Below, in pieces: positions 10,190-20,903 of a DNA stretch of 64,000 nucleotides. Every line of letters starts with the position of its first letter. Positions within the stretch are counted from its first letter, which is position 1. Below the pieces are notes generated by a model. That model saw only the letters and a list, made by a program, of their open reading frames with translations. It was not told the origin of the DNA and did not search any database. A program made the translations under genes and the position numbers. Source of the stretch: Raffaelea ambrosiae. Lineage: Eukaryota > Ascomycota > Sordariomycetes > Ophiostomatales > Ophiostomataceae. The stretch is from assembly GCA_002778195.1 (NCBI GenBank), contig PCDI01000002.1:434001-498000 (forward strand), in the 5' to 3' direction.

Positions 10190-11689
10190 AAAAAAAAAAG
10201 GAGACCAATACATGGGAGATTTGGTCTTCCTTGGCTAGACCTTAGTTTATTAAAATCATTCCTTAGTCCCTTTTTTTTCAATACGTTTTTCATCGCGATA
10301 TTCCTTTCAGGCCACGGCAGTTGTTGTGATGAGAAATTGCCTGTGTTTCTTTTTGTTTTTGTTTTTGTTTCTGTTTTTGTCCTTGCCCGAGACAAGTCAC
10401 ACACCACTGGCAAATATCTCTGCCGACAGAACAGCAAGGGCTATCTTTGTGGACGTGCGGATGGTGGTCTCACCGATCCGCACGCCACGAGTCAGCAGTG
10501 ACAGATCAAATTTGGGGTGACCACGGTGGTTTTTGTGCGTGGGGACGACAAGACACGGGGTAAGGGATATGAGGGGAAAGTGATTGGGGGGATAAAGGAT
10601 TGGCTAGCGCCTTGGCAGCCGGTCCGACAGCAGGACAATCCTGGGGTTGTGTGGCAATGGCTCTGGGGTTGGCCTGCAAGTGGACTTTCCCCCCGAGACC
10701 ATTGGCCGAGTTTTCAGCGACAAAAATCCCATGCGAACGACAGACACAATCCCACACACCAGACACGCAAAGCCAGTTGAGACGCCCGAGGCTAAAATAG
10801 AAGCCCAAAATCAAAGAAAAGCAAAAGCAAACCCAGAGGATTGCACGAAATCTCTCCAAAGAGCAACTCGTGACTGACCATCCCGTAGAACTTCCACAGC
10901 CGGTGGCGATGAGAAGAATTCTTTCCGAACACCATCCCACTACTCTTACAGGCAGTTGCTACGTAGACTGCCGAGGACGGAGGTGAAAAGTTTTTCGTGG
11001 CCTTGGGTTTCTCTACCTAGTCTCCAAAGTGGGACGTGTACTCCGTAACAGTCATCGACGACCCGTCTATTGGGTGCCGGGTGCCCCGTGGCAAGGACCA
11101 GGCACAACTGTCGTGACCATGATAGGTGCCCACATCCCCTTAGTTTGGTTTGTTCTCCACATGGCCTACGCGCATACCATGCGCATACCATGCGCTTGGC
11201 GAGGACCACCATCCATCAAACCCCGTACACCATGCACACCAAGCACACAGCAAGACGCCAAAGAGGGTGAGACTGATCGGGTAAAGTCATGGGGAAAGGA
11301 TGTTTACCCTGGTCGAGCCACCGCGGAAACCTGAATGTCCCCCTTGGACCCCCGCAAAGCTACCCCAGACAACAGGTCACCGCCGTCCTTTTCCCACCCC
11401 CAACCTTCTGACAGGCGTCTGACAGTCTGACGAGCCTTATTTGGATACAGACGGAGAAGGAGAGAAAGATTGCGCGTGCGTCATTTGTGTATATATGGCG
11501 AGCCGGCCTTCCCCCTATCCATCTTTGATTTTCTCCTGTTCGTTGACGAGACTCTGTTTCCGCCCTTGTTGAGAGACCTCTTTTTTTTTTTTTTGTCTGC
11601 TTCTTCCCCCCTTTCCTCTTTCTTCTCCCAGCCTTACTCTCTTCTCTCTCTCTCTTGGTTGCAATTTCTACCCCAGCACAGTCGTCACT
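10190..11689. other. long promoter region of the quinate permease
   Basis: This 1.5 kb region has no convincing coding signal on either strand. It contains a poly-T/TTTTTG-repeat stretch near 10347-10380, an inverted repeat at 11279-11309, and a pyrimidine-rich leader at about 11540-11680 with a run of T at 11580-11594. CT-rich leaders just upstream of the ATG are common in strongly expressed fungal genes. Confidence 0.5.
11279..11309. promoter_or_regulatory. inverted repeat GGGTAAA..TTTACCC upstream of permease
   Basis: GGGTAAA at 11279-11285 is repeated in inverted orientation as TTTACCC at 11303-11309, with a 17-nt spacer. Each arm resembles a QA-1F half-site, although the spacing is wider than the 4-nt centre of the consensus. 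It lies about 380 bp before the permease ATG. Confidence 0.4.
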
Positions 11690-13464
11690 ATGGTTACCTT
11701 TTTCAAGACCCACGACGACTCGGCCTTCCCGGCGCCGGCCGCGGCCTACGGCTGGCGCGTGTATGCCCTCGCCGTGTCGGCAGCCATGGGCTCGTCCATG
11801 TTTGGCTATGACTCGGCCTTTATCGGCGGCACGCTGACCCTGCCGTCGTTCAAGAAACGGTTCGGGCTCGAGAACGCCACGACCGCCGAGTCGTCGGCCC
11901 TGAGCGCCAACATCGTCAGCACCTTCCAGGCCGGCTGCTTCTTCGGCGCCATTATCGTCTACTACTTCAACGAAAAGTTCGGCCGTCGGCTGCCTCTGAT
12001 GTCCTGCGGTGCTATCTTCGACCTGGGTGCTGTCCTGCAGCTGGCTTCGAACGGCAAAGTCGGCATGATCTATGGTGGTCGTGCACTTACTGGTAAGCGG
12101 ACTTTATAGATCGCAGTCTTTCTCGCGAGAATTTTTTTTGACTCATATGGTCACACCACTAACGGGCCCGCTCTTACCAAAAACAACAGGTCTGGCTGTC
12201 GGCGCGTCCTCTCTCATCATCCCGCAATATATCTCGGAATGGTCGCCGCCGGCTATCCGTGGCCGGCTGATCGGCACCTTTGAGATGCTGCTGCAAATCT
12301 CTCAGATCGTCGGCTTCTGGGTCAACTACGGCGTCAACCTGCACATCCCCGGCACGTCCGACGCCCAGTGGCACATTCCCTTCGGCCTGCAACTGGTCCC
12401 GGGCACCTTTCTGGTGGTGTTTATGTTCCTGCAGCCCGAGAGCCCCCGTTGGCTCATCAAGGCCGGCAAGGCCGATGTCGCGCGCAAGAACCTGTCGCGC
12501 ATCCGCAATCTGTCGGCCGACCACGAGTACATCTCGTGGGAGATCAGCATGATCCAGGAGCAGCTGAGCCGCGAGGGCGAAGCCGGCGCCGACCGGCCGT
12601 TCATGGCCAAGCTCAAGGAGACCTTTGCTCCGGGCAACCGCGTCCGGCTGGTGCTGGGCATTGTCCTCATGTGGCTGCAGAACCTGTCCGGCATCAACGC
12701 GCTCAACTACTACAGCCCGAACATCTTCAAGTCGATTGGCTTCACGGGCACCAGCGTGGGTCTGCTGGCGACCGGCGTCTTTGGCATTGTCAAGTGCACC
12801 GCGACGGTGCTCTTTATGCTCTTTGGCATCGACCGCCTGGGCCGGCGGAAGTCGATGCTGATCGGCTCGGCGGGCGCCATGGTGGCCATGTTCTATCTGG
12901 GCGGCTACAGCAAGGTGTCGCAATCGTTCGTCCGGACCGCTCCCCGCGACGGCGGCGCCTATGTTGCCATTGTCATGATCTACTTGTTCTCTGTGTTCTA
13001 CGCCATTTCCTGGAACGGCATTCCGTGGATTTTTTGGTGAGTTCCCGCGTGTCTACAATTGCAGATGGCTTTTTTTTTCGAAAGTACCGCGAAAACTAAC
13101 AGTGGACAGTGCCGAGGTGTATCCGACGGCCATCCGTTCGGTCTGCCTGGTGTTCACGACCTGCATGCAGTGGCTGGGCCAGTTCACGATTGTGTACTCC
13201 AACCCGTACATGATGGAGAACATTACGTACGGCACATTCCTCTTCTTTGGCGCCTGGATCACCATTGCCATGGCGGTTGTCTACTTTTTCATGCCCGAGA
13301 CCAAGGGTCTGTCGCTGGAGGACATGGACGTGCTGTTCAGCATCAAGGGCCTGGCCATCAATAAGCGCAGAAAGGCGGAGGAGCTCATTGCCGAGCAGCG
13401 CAGTGCAGAGGAGTTGGTGGTGAACGAGAAGAACATACCCGCGCATGTTGAGCAGGCCGTGTAG
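11690..13464 (+). CDS. qutD: quinate permease (QutD/QA-Y type MFS sugar-porter family)
   Basis: Exons 11690..12092, 12190..13036 and 13110..13464 give a 534-aa protein with about 12 predicted membrane segments. MFGYDSAFIGGTL in the first helix, SANIVSTFQAGCFFGA, NEKFGRRLPL after helix 2, PESPRWL before the central loop, and a C-terminal PETKGLSLEDMD signature identify a sugar-porter-family transporter of the fungal quinate permease type. It acts in the plasma membrane as a proton symporter for quinate (known of the family). Both introns interrupt conserved blocks (LTG|LAVG and IF|CAEVYP), and their removal restores the family sequence exactly. It sits between an SDH-like gene and the quinate dehydrogenase gene, all on the plus strand. 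Confidence 0.92.
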
Positions 13465-13487
13465 AGGGCAGCCATATGCATGTAACT

Positions 13488-13745
13488 TAATACGGAGCTT
13501 GAATTTGAAAAATACAACTGAACACCTTTTGTGGAATTGTCGTCTCTGGGTTGATGTGATTCGAACTAAGACATGAAACTTGAATGTGTGACTTGAAGCT
13601 GAAATATACGACTGGCCGCATCCGTGTCCGAGAATTGATTTGCTTTGAAGTGACTAATGCAACTCGAACACAGAACCTGAATTTGTAAAGTGCAACTGAA
13701 TACACTTGCGCCATTGTCGTCTCGGAATTGATTTGATTTGCAATG
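13488..13745. repeat. three degenerate tandem copies of an about 85-nt unit
   Basis: Just 3' of the permease gene, similar blocks recur with a period of about 85-90 nt. AATTTGAAAAATACAACTGA (13502-13521) corresponds to AATTTGTAAAGTGCAACTGA (13681-13700), with AAATATACGACTGG between them. TTGATGTGATTCG, ATTGATTTGCTTTG and ATTGATTTGATTTG recur near 13550, 13634 and 13727. The copies are diverged, so this may be an old local duplication. No coding function is seen. Confidence 0.6.
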
Positions 13746-14280
13746 GGTTCTGCGTGGATTGATGTCCAGCTTGCTTTCCTTTCTGCCCGCATGAATAGAC
13801 GTGCTCCAATTCTCGGTGCTCCAAATCTCCAATCCGGCCCCGAAGACGAAAAGCCGGGGTTGGGAAAACCTCGCTCACCCTGACTGGGGAGAGAAGTGGA
13901 AAGCACCCCCCAAGGCCGACTAGCGGGGATTTCCCGGCGATGCCGGCAAAAGTCAACGGGACAGCAAATTCGGGCTAGCCAGACCCCAAAACTGAGTGCC
14001 CCCCCCCGCTTTGGTGTGAAATTTTTGCTGAGCACCGGAATGGCCTACCCGTCTCGGCACGAAACACTTGCGTGCGGCCAAGTATACGAACCGGCATTGT
14101 CCTTTCAACTGGGGTTTAAAGACCCGGGGATTGGGAGACTTGGGGTCTTGCAGAGCTGGGTCCCTCCGAATTAGACTACTGTGACATTAGCACTTCAAAC
14201 ATTCTTGTCCATTCTTGTCCCTTAGCCGCACAATCTTTCTTTCTGTCTCTCTCACACACACGCACACACCCTCCCCCACC
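13746..14280. other. intergenic, promoter of quinate dehydrogenase
   Basis: This stretch holds no gene. A run of C occurs near 13999-14007, and GGGTTTAAAGACCC at about 14112-14125 is a short imperfect inverted repeat. A CT/CA-rich leader (14230-14280) precedes the ATG. Confidence 0.45.
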
Positions 14281-15267
14281 ATGGCCCCCGACCACAAAGA
14301 GGCCGACGCGGTCCTTGCGGCCTCCTTCACCTACGGCAGCAGCTTCGTCACCGCACAAGACCGCCAAAAACCCCGGCGAACCTTCCTGTTCGGCTACCCC
14401 ATTGCCCACTCGCTGGCGCCGCTGCTGCACGCGACCTTGTTCAGCGGCGTGTCGACAACCTGGACGTACGAGCTCCACGAGACCCAGGATGCCTCCGAGT
14501 TCTTGCCGACACTCAAGCAGAGCGACGTTGTCGGCTGCGCCGTCACCATGCCATACAAGGTGGTCATGACCAAGGAGGTCGACGAAGTGACGGAAGAGGG
14601 GCGCATGATCGGGGCGATCAACACAGTGTTCCTGCGCAAGAACGCCGACGGCAGCCCGCGCTACATTGGCACCAACACGGACTGCTCAGGCATCCGCGAG
14701 GCGTTTGTGCAGAACTATCCGGACTGGCCGCAAGCCGCGGGCAAGCCGGCGCTTGTCGTGGGCGGCGGCGGAGCCTGCCGGGCGGCTGTCTATGCGCTGT
14801 GGCGGTGGCTCGGGGCCAGCCGGGTGTATGTGGCCAACCGGCTGGAGAGCGAGGTGACGGACATTGTGGACTGGTTCAAGAAGGTCGGCTGCGGCGTGGA
14901 GATTGTGTTTGTGTCGTCCGTGGAGCAGGCCCAGAAGCTGGCGACGCCCGTCCTGGTGGTCGGCTGCGTGCCCGACTTCCCGCCCAAGGAGCCCGGTGAG
15001 ATTGCGGCCCGGCAGGTGGCGGAAGAGTTCTTGGGCCGGCCGGACAAGGGCGCCATCCTGGAGATGTGCTACCACCCGCGCCCGCGGACGACGTTCTACA
15101 CCATTGGCGAGAAGGCGGGCTGGCACATGATCTACGGCACCGAGTCGATGATCTGGCAGGGCGTGGCACAGCAGTCGCTGTGGACGGAGCTGCCGCTGGA
15201 GAAGTTCCAGCTGGACGAGGTGCACACCACGATTCGCAAGGCCGTGGAAGGACACGAGTCGTCGTAA
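14281..15267 (+). CDS. qutB: quinate dehydrogenase (QutB/QA-3 type), SDH family paralogue 3
   Basis: This intronless gene encodes 328 aa. The ATG at 14281 follows CACC and precedes an N-terminal extension of about 33 residues typical of fungal quinate dehydrogenases; an in-frame ATG at 14215 would add 22 low-complexity residues. FLFGYPIAHSLAPLLHATLF, VTMPYK (catalytic Lys), GTNTDC (catalytic Asp) and the VVGGGGACRAAVYAL nucleotide loop are visible. The substrate motif is Ser44-Leu-Ala46 rather than SxS, and the cofactor loop reads NRLE rather than NRT, which suggests NAD and quinate preference (inference). It oxidises quinate to 3-dehydroquinate, the first step of the pathway. It is the last plus-strand gene of the quinate block. 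Confidence 0.85.
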   Translation: MAPDHKEADAVLAASFTYGSSFVTAQDRQKPRRTFLFGYPIAHSLAPLLHATLFSGVSTTWTYELHETQDASEFLPTLKQSDVVGCAVTMPYKVVMTKEVDEVTEEGRMIGAINTVFLRKNADGSPRYIGTNTDCSGIREAFVQNYPDWPQAAGKPALVVGGGGACRAAVYALWRWLGASRVYVANRLESEVTDIVDWFKKVGCGVEIVFVSSVEQAQKLATPVLVVGCVPDFPPKEPGEIAARQVAEEFLGRPDKGAILEMCYHPRPRTTFYTIGEKAGWHMIYGTESMIWQGVAQQSLWTELPLEKFQLDEVHTTIRKAVEGHESS

Positions 15268-17219
15268 TTTCACACCGTTTTCATACACCCCTTTCCACGC
15301 GTTGTTAGGCAGCTAGAGAACATACGCCCTTCGTACAAATAGAACCCATGCGGCATCAGAACCACAGTCCCTTGGTGTTGACAGTTTGATTATTACGCCA
15401 TGGATTCTGTGGTATCTGGGAGATCGATCCGTTGGGGTTCCTCCAAATCTACGATACCACCGACTTTGGCCAGCCCGATGCCCACATTTATGACATAGGG
15501 ACCGAAACCAGCATCCCGTACGAGCCACCAGCAAATCACAGCAGACCAAATGAAACAGGAAAACGTGCATTTTACGACTCGTAGAGCAGGTGACCCCCAA
15601 CTCAGGCGGGCGGCGTACCCGAGATCCGCTATCCGGGGTGCAGGTTAAAACCTTACCCGGTGGCATACCATGTGCGTTCCGGCTCCCCACACCAGCCAAC
15701 CGCGCCTTCCCCATGGAGAAAGAACGTGGAGAAAGTGCCAGCCAGAGACACGAGTGTTTGATGTGACAGAGCCAAGCGCCTGTAGCAGGTCTCGGATTAC
15801 GACTGCCGTCGGCAAAACTTCGGATTTGATGGGGCCATGGCGTGGAGGCGCGGCGAAGGCAGCACAAATGACGGGATGTGTTGAATGGATAGCGGTTAGG
15901 CATGTAGCTCAGACCCAGAGAATAAAAGAAGAAAAGGGCACCGAGTCTGTGGCACCGACGATAGACTCGCAGAGCAAGATACTATGTACAAGGGTTTGTC
16001 CCTGTCTGGCAGGTATGGCTGGCTGGCCAATCAGACTCTTCCATGATCTAGAGAATATTCATTGGCCTAGATAAAACGCCCCACTTCTACAACTTGTGCT
16101 GCCACTGCTCCCTGGCTTCAGTGAACATGGCCTTAAATACAGCACCTTTCGCACACCATCGTAAACCTCAACCACCATGGATCTCCACACCTGGGATACA
16201 TCCTCGAAGCTACAAGAAGTTGTAGTGCAATTCGACTGTAGCGCATCTTTCCATTACGTTCCGCAAATGCGAGTGCATGGCAGGTCGGGCAAGGAAGACA
16301 GGAAGCCAAACTGTCCATCCCAGCCAGAGCATTCCACACCGCATAACTCTCCCGGAGATCCGGTCCCTGTCGGTCGAATTTTGCCCGTTCGCCAACAGCA
16401 TGATTACTCGGCCATTACGAGAACACCGAAGCAAAGGAGATGACTCTCGGCTCTGGGCTGAAAAGGGTCGGGGATAGGACAGTCGCTGTCACCGAGATCC
16501 AAGAGACACGAATGCCACACTGGCCTTGCGCACACAAAGTGTTAGAGTGAGGAGGGCCCTTAATACGAGCTTGCCAAGCGTAGCAGCATTGTCTACGTAT
16601 GACATGGCTGTCGTCAGCAGAAAGAAAAGGCCAGACGTGGTCATGGCGTGCAAACCCAGGGGAGTTGGTGGCTGACTGTCCGGTGGAGATAGGGCTCGGA
16701 GGTAAGTAAGAGTCCGCTAAACATGCTAGAAGACAAAGTCCGCCGCAGGGCTGTTGGGGCTGTTCAGGCGGTGTTTTGCTACCTGTCTTCCAGCGCTGCG
16801 GTCAGCTTTCTTCGCCGGCAAGCCCATGACGTCGTGGCTCACTGGCCAGAGGGGAGGCATTGGAATGCAGGCACAAAAAAAAAAAAATAGAAACAAGGCG
16901 ACGAACTTGTAGACTCCGGCTCCGGCTCCGTTCCAGCCTGACTGTTCCCCCAAGGCAGTCGTCGTCTGGCGCCACGACACGGACGTGGCCCCTTGCCCTC
17001 ATTCGTATTTCTTCTTCTGTCCTCGCTCGCTGCTTTTCTCCCCGCTGCGCTCGTTTTCTCGTTCGATGCGTTGTCCTGGCTGCGTTTGCTGGTTTGATGT
17101 CCTCGCTGCGCTCGTTGGTCTCTTGCCCCCGCATCGCTCCTTCCATTTGCTCTCGCCACGCGCGCGACGCCCCTTCCTCGCTGAGCTCCAAGCGCGACGC
17201 GGACCTCGCAGCCAACACC
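15268..17219. other. long intergenic region at the right end of the quinate block
   Basis: This is almost 2 kb without a supportable gene. The longest open frame (minus strand, about 15313-15903) has arbitrary composition and no recognisable motif. A QA-1F-like 16-mer lies at 15643-15658. A run of A at 16875-16887 lies within the region upstream of the next gene, whose leader (16990-17180) is CT-rich. Confidence 0.5.
15643..15658. promoter_or_regulatory. QA-1F-like 16-mer without an adjacent gene
   Basis: GGTTAAAACCTTACCC is palindromic at its ends. Read on the minus strand it matches 13 of 16 positions of GGRTAARYRYTTATCC. It lies about 375 bp after the quinate dehydrogenase stop and about 1.6 kb before the next start, so its target is unclear. 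Confidence 0.35.
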
Positions 17220-18656
17220 ATGGAAAAGATCGCCAGTTTTGCCGTCTCCAAGAAGGAGGGCATCGATCCCGCGCCGACCACGGCCAAAGCGAAGCCGCAC
17301 CACGTCGTCAAGAGCAATGGCGAGGTTGTGCGGTTCCGGAACCCGCACGAGTCATTTGTCGACGGCATGGGCGTGGCCGGCTCGCTGGGATTCTTTAGCT
17401 TCTTCAAGGTCATGGGTCTCATGATCCGGTGAGTGGTCGAAGAGGCAGCAAAGTGGCAGATCAACGCACCTCCCCCCACCAGTTCCATGTTCTAACTTTG
17501 TCTCTCTCCTCTCCCTCTCTTCCCCCCTCCCAGGTACCGCATGTCCGGAAAGCTGGACTCGCCCGACACGACGCCCCCTACCGTGACCGTCCGCAAGCCG
17601 ACCTTCCTCCCAAGCCGATGGGCCAACGAGCCGGACACGACGAAGACGGACGAGACCAAGTCGTCTCTCGGAAAACTGCGCGCCACCTGGCTCGGCCACG
17701 CGTGCTACTACATCGAGTTCCCCACGGGCCTGCGCGTGCTCTTTGACCCCGTGTTCGAAGACCGCTGTTCGCCCCTGTCGTTCCTGGGCCCGCAGCGGTT
17801 CACCCCCGCGCCGTGCGTCTTGGCCGACCTGCCGGCGGTCGACGCCGTCGTCATCAGCCACAGCCACTACGACCACCTGTCGGGCCCCTCGGTCCAGACC
17901 CTGCGCCAGCACCACCCGCGCGCGCACTTCTTTGTCGGCCTGGGCTTGGCCGACTGGTTCCGCCGGGCCGGCATCGACGCCGTCACGGAGCTGGACTGGT
18001 GGGAGCAGGCCGACGCGACGGTCAGCCTGGAAGAAGGGTCGACCAAGGCGGACGGCGGTGGCAGCAGCAGTCGTAGTAGTGGTGCCGGGAAAGCGCTGCA
18101 GGCCCGCTTCTCGTGCCTGCCCAGCCAGCACACGTCGGCCCGCTCGCCCTTTGACCGCGACCAGACCCTGTGGTGCAGCTGGGCCGTCTCGTCGGGCGGC
18201 CGGTCCGTGTACTTTGGCGGCGACACCGGCTACCGCACCGTCGACGTCGACCACGTGGACCTCGAAAAGGAGCACGCCGGCCAGGCGGGCCAGTTTGCCG
18301 ACCCCAAAGTCGTCGCCGCCGACGAGGCCGTGCGCGCCCGCCGCCCCGGCTGCCCCGACTTTGCCAGCATTGGCCGGCTCCGCGGGCCCTTTGACCTGGG
18401 CCTGCTGCCCATCGGCGCGTACACGCCCCGGTCGCTGTTTTCGGGCATGCACGCGGACCCCGTGGACGCGGTGGACATTTTCAGGGACACGCAGTGCCGG
18501 CGCGCGACGGGCATCCACTGGGGCACGTGGGCGCTGACGACGGAGCCGGTGCTGGAGCCGCCGCAGCGGTTGCGGGAGGCGTTGCGGCGAAGGGGTATTC
18601 CGGAGACGGGGGTCTTTGACATTTGCGAGATTGGCGAGAGCCGGGAGTTTGAGTAA
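17220..18656 (+). CDS. metallo-beta-lactamase-fold hydrolase, NAPE-PLD-like
   Basis: Exons 17220..17428 and 17534..18656 give 443 aa. The metal-binding motif HSHYDHL is followed by His in SQHTS, Asp in FGGDTGYR and His in IHWGTW, the usual MBL-fold set. WLGHACYYIEFPTGLRVLFDPVFEDRCSPLSFLGPQRF matches N-acyl-phosphatidylethanolamine phospholipase D-like proteins. The N-terminal 75 residues include a hydrophobic stretch (VAGSLGFFSFFKVMGLMI) that may anchor the protein in a membrane. A Ser/Gly-rich insert encoded near 18055-18085 is not part of the core fold. A lipid phosphodiesterase role is likely, but the substrate is unknown. A link to the quinate genes is not indicated. It is convergent with the next gene. 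Confidence 0.85.
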
Positions 18657-19002
18657 TGGGGGAGGGGGGCTGGAAAAGAGGCGGGGGATAGGTCCAGGGA
18701 CTGTATGAGTAGATGTACGGGAGTTGGGGCTTATGCATTTTCTGTGATGATGTAATTCAGATAACGCTCCACGGGCAGTTGCCGGTCATACAGATGTGAC
18801 TTGTTTGGTCTTATGGTGTATGACACGACTCTCTAATTGGACAAGTCCTTTATCTGTCTCTCTGATTTGGTCTATTGTTGAGTGTCTTTTGGATGCCACG
18901 TCTTGGAGCTCGCGTCTTATCTCTTTCGTATTCTTCGTGTCCTTTGTATCCGTCGTATCTTCTGGATGTGCCCGAGCAATTTCCACCTCAACACGTCGTG
19001 CC
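18657..19002. other. convergent 3' intergenic
   Basis: This 346-bp stretch between two convergent stop codons has AT-rich terminator-like DNA and no gene. Confidence 0.5.
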
Positions 19003-19863
19003 CTACACGTCGTGCTCGACGTCGTCCACGGTGGGCACCTTGTTCAATGCCACCCCAAAGTGCGCGCTGATCGTCTTGATGGCCTGCCAGATCGTCTGCG
19101 TGTCGGCCTGCGACACGCCCACCCGCCGCGTGCCCCGGATGTGCCACCACGTCTCCAGCCGCAGATTCTGCGTCATGATGGCCGGGAACACCACCATCTC
19201 CGTGTCCAGGTCGTCCAGCACCTGCCGGTCGCCCAGGTACAGCCCGTACGTAATGTGCTTCGACAGCCAGATAAAGTCCGGGTGCGCGGCAAAGAGGCCC
19301 AGCGTGTCGCTGGCGTTGTGCGCATAGATCTTGTCGTACCACGCCATCGCCCGCTCCAGGTTGGCCTCGTCGCACTGCCAGTTGGCCCGCGTGGCCGGGC
19401 TCATGTCGCGGTCCGCGGGCTGCTCCACGGCGGCAATGGCCAGAATGGCCTCGAGCGGCTTGCAGACGCCGACAATCGAGACGGCCTTGACGAGGGCCTC
19501 GCGCAGCCGGCGAACGAGCCTCTGGCGGCTTGCAGGCGTGGTGTACGCTGCCTGCGCGCAGAGATGGGTGTACAGGTGCGCCGAGGCTTCCGGGTCGGGG
19601 CCGGCCACGAGACAGGCGATGACGACGATGTACCAGCGGTCAGCTCCGATGCTGGTCGGGGTCAGGGCCGCCTCGGCATCTCGAAAGAGCTGTATGAGCT
19701 TTGGGTCGGCTGGCGGCGATGGTGGCTCTGGGCCTCTGTCATTGCCATTGGCCTCTTTGGCGTCCTCTGCTGTATTCCCGTCTTGCATGTTGGTTTGATT
19801 CCCTTTTGACTCTTGTCCCTCCTGGCCAAGTACCCGTTCGCCGGCTCCGAGTAATTCAGACAT
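19003..19863 (-). CDS. carboxymuconolactone decarboxylase/AhpD-like protein
   Basis: This intronless gene encodes 286 aa. MSELLGAGERVLG is chosen as the start because the 80 residues upstream in the open frame derive from G/C homopolymer-rich DNA. The alpha-helical core (ADRWYIVVIACLVAGPDPEASAHLYTHLC and LVKAVSIVGVCKPLEAILA) resembles the fungal CMD-like family. The CxxC redox motif of true AhpD proteins is absent, and the catalytic Glu/His set of gamma-carboxymuconolactone decarboxylase cannot be assigned by eye. An acidic, Asn-rich segment of about 50 residues precedes the core. The function is unknown. Proximity to aromatic catabolic genes is suggestive, but this family is also common elsewhere in fungal genomes. 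Confidence 0.75.
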   Translation of the reverse strand: MSELLGAGERVLGQEGQESKGNQTNMQDGNTAEDAKEANGNDRGPEPPSPPADPKLIQLFRDAEAALTPTSIGADRWYIVVIACLVAGPDPEASAHLYTHLCAQAAYTTPASRQRLVRRLREALVKAVSIVGVCKPLEAILAIAAVEQPADRDMSPATRANWQCDEANLERAMAWYDKIYAHNASDTLGLFAAHPDFIWLSKHITYGLYLGDRQVLDDLDTEMVVFPAIMTQNLRLETWWHIRGTRRVGVSQADTQTIWQAIKTISAHFGVALNKVPTVDDVEHDV

Positions 19864-20903
19864 CGTGAGATCTGTCCCTGCTTCAGCCACCCAAATATCT
19901 CGTCGCAAACGGGGGGGGGACCTTGTTTGTTTGACTCGGACCTTTTGACTCGGGCCTGAACGTGTTGCCCAACCCCTGCCCCTCCTCCTACCCCCCCCCC
20001 CCCCAATGGTTACTGCCGTTCCCCGCACTGTCTTTATGCCGGATACCAAACAACACCTGGTGGATCCCGTCCTAGCTTCACCCACCGAAGCTCGGCTTCC
20101 CATCTTGGGACTTCCTTTCTCTGTTTCCGTTTCCCGACCCCCATGGCCGCCATCTAGACACCAACGCCTCTAGTTGCCATTCTAGCCCCAGGTCTCCTCC
20201 ACAGGGCGACTCCGCGTTGCGGTGGATTTCCCCGCCTCGGCGCATGTTCCGTGCGCCTTATCTTGCGGGGGTTCTTGCGGTCACGTACCTCGATAGGTCC
20301 CAAGGAGAGTAGACCAGCCTATCGTGAACCGCCTGCTTCTCCCCCTTTGTCTCTCCCCGTGCAGCATGATGCCACTGGCGTGCGGAGTCTGCTTCCGCTT
20401 GCTGAGGAACCAAGAGAAAAAAATCAGCACATTTCCGCGTCACAAGCACACAAACAAGCGCTGGGGCGTCTTCCTGGCCACCCTTCCCCGTTTCGCGGGT
20501 TATACTGATTGTCCAACCAGATGCACTTGCCGGTCCTCCTGACTCGCTGCGGTTCCGGTCTCCTCGACCCTCCGGGCCAAGGGCCAAGCAGCTGGTCTCC
20601 CTTACTCTGCCTTCCCCGCAGCAACCACACAGCACTACACATCCAAGACCACCAAGACCACCAACATCGTGCGTGGAAAGGCGGGGATTCTTGGCCTGGT
20701 TCTCGGTCCTAGTTGCCGTGGTTATCGTGTTCGTACCGATGCGGAATGTCCCAAGAACACCGTCCCCGGTGGCACCCATCCTTGTAGACACAGACAGTTA
20801 CAAATACAGGCTGCATTGATCCAGAACCCTCTTCGTGAATGCGTTCCACCCGTCCTCGCCATATCCATACCGTCGTACCATCAACGTTCTCCGTCAAGTA
20901 ATA
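19864..20903. other. divergent intergenic with homopolymer tracts
   Basis: This region of about 1 kb lies between the CMD-like gene and the FAD monooxygenase gene. It carries a run of nine G (19911-19919) and a run of 14 C (19991-20004), both close to the CMD-like start. No gene is supported. Confidence 0.55.

Noticed and set aside
15313..15903. Possible 196-aa minus-strand gene after the quinate dehydrogenase
   Set aside because: No start context, conserved motif or splice support; residue use looks random (Cys- and Arg-rich).
17220..17432. MBL-fold gene starting at 16860
   Set aside because: The upstream 120 codons read poly-Lys from an A-run and a Ser/Arg-rich shadow; the ATG at 17220 follows an AACACC context and starts a sensible protein.
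19003..20103. Longer CMD-like protein starting at 20103
   Set aside because: The additional 80 residues translate the G9/C14 homopolymers and a Gly/Arg-rich stretch; MSELLG at 19863 is a better start.
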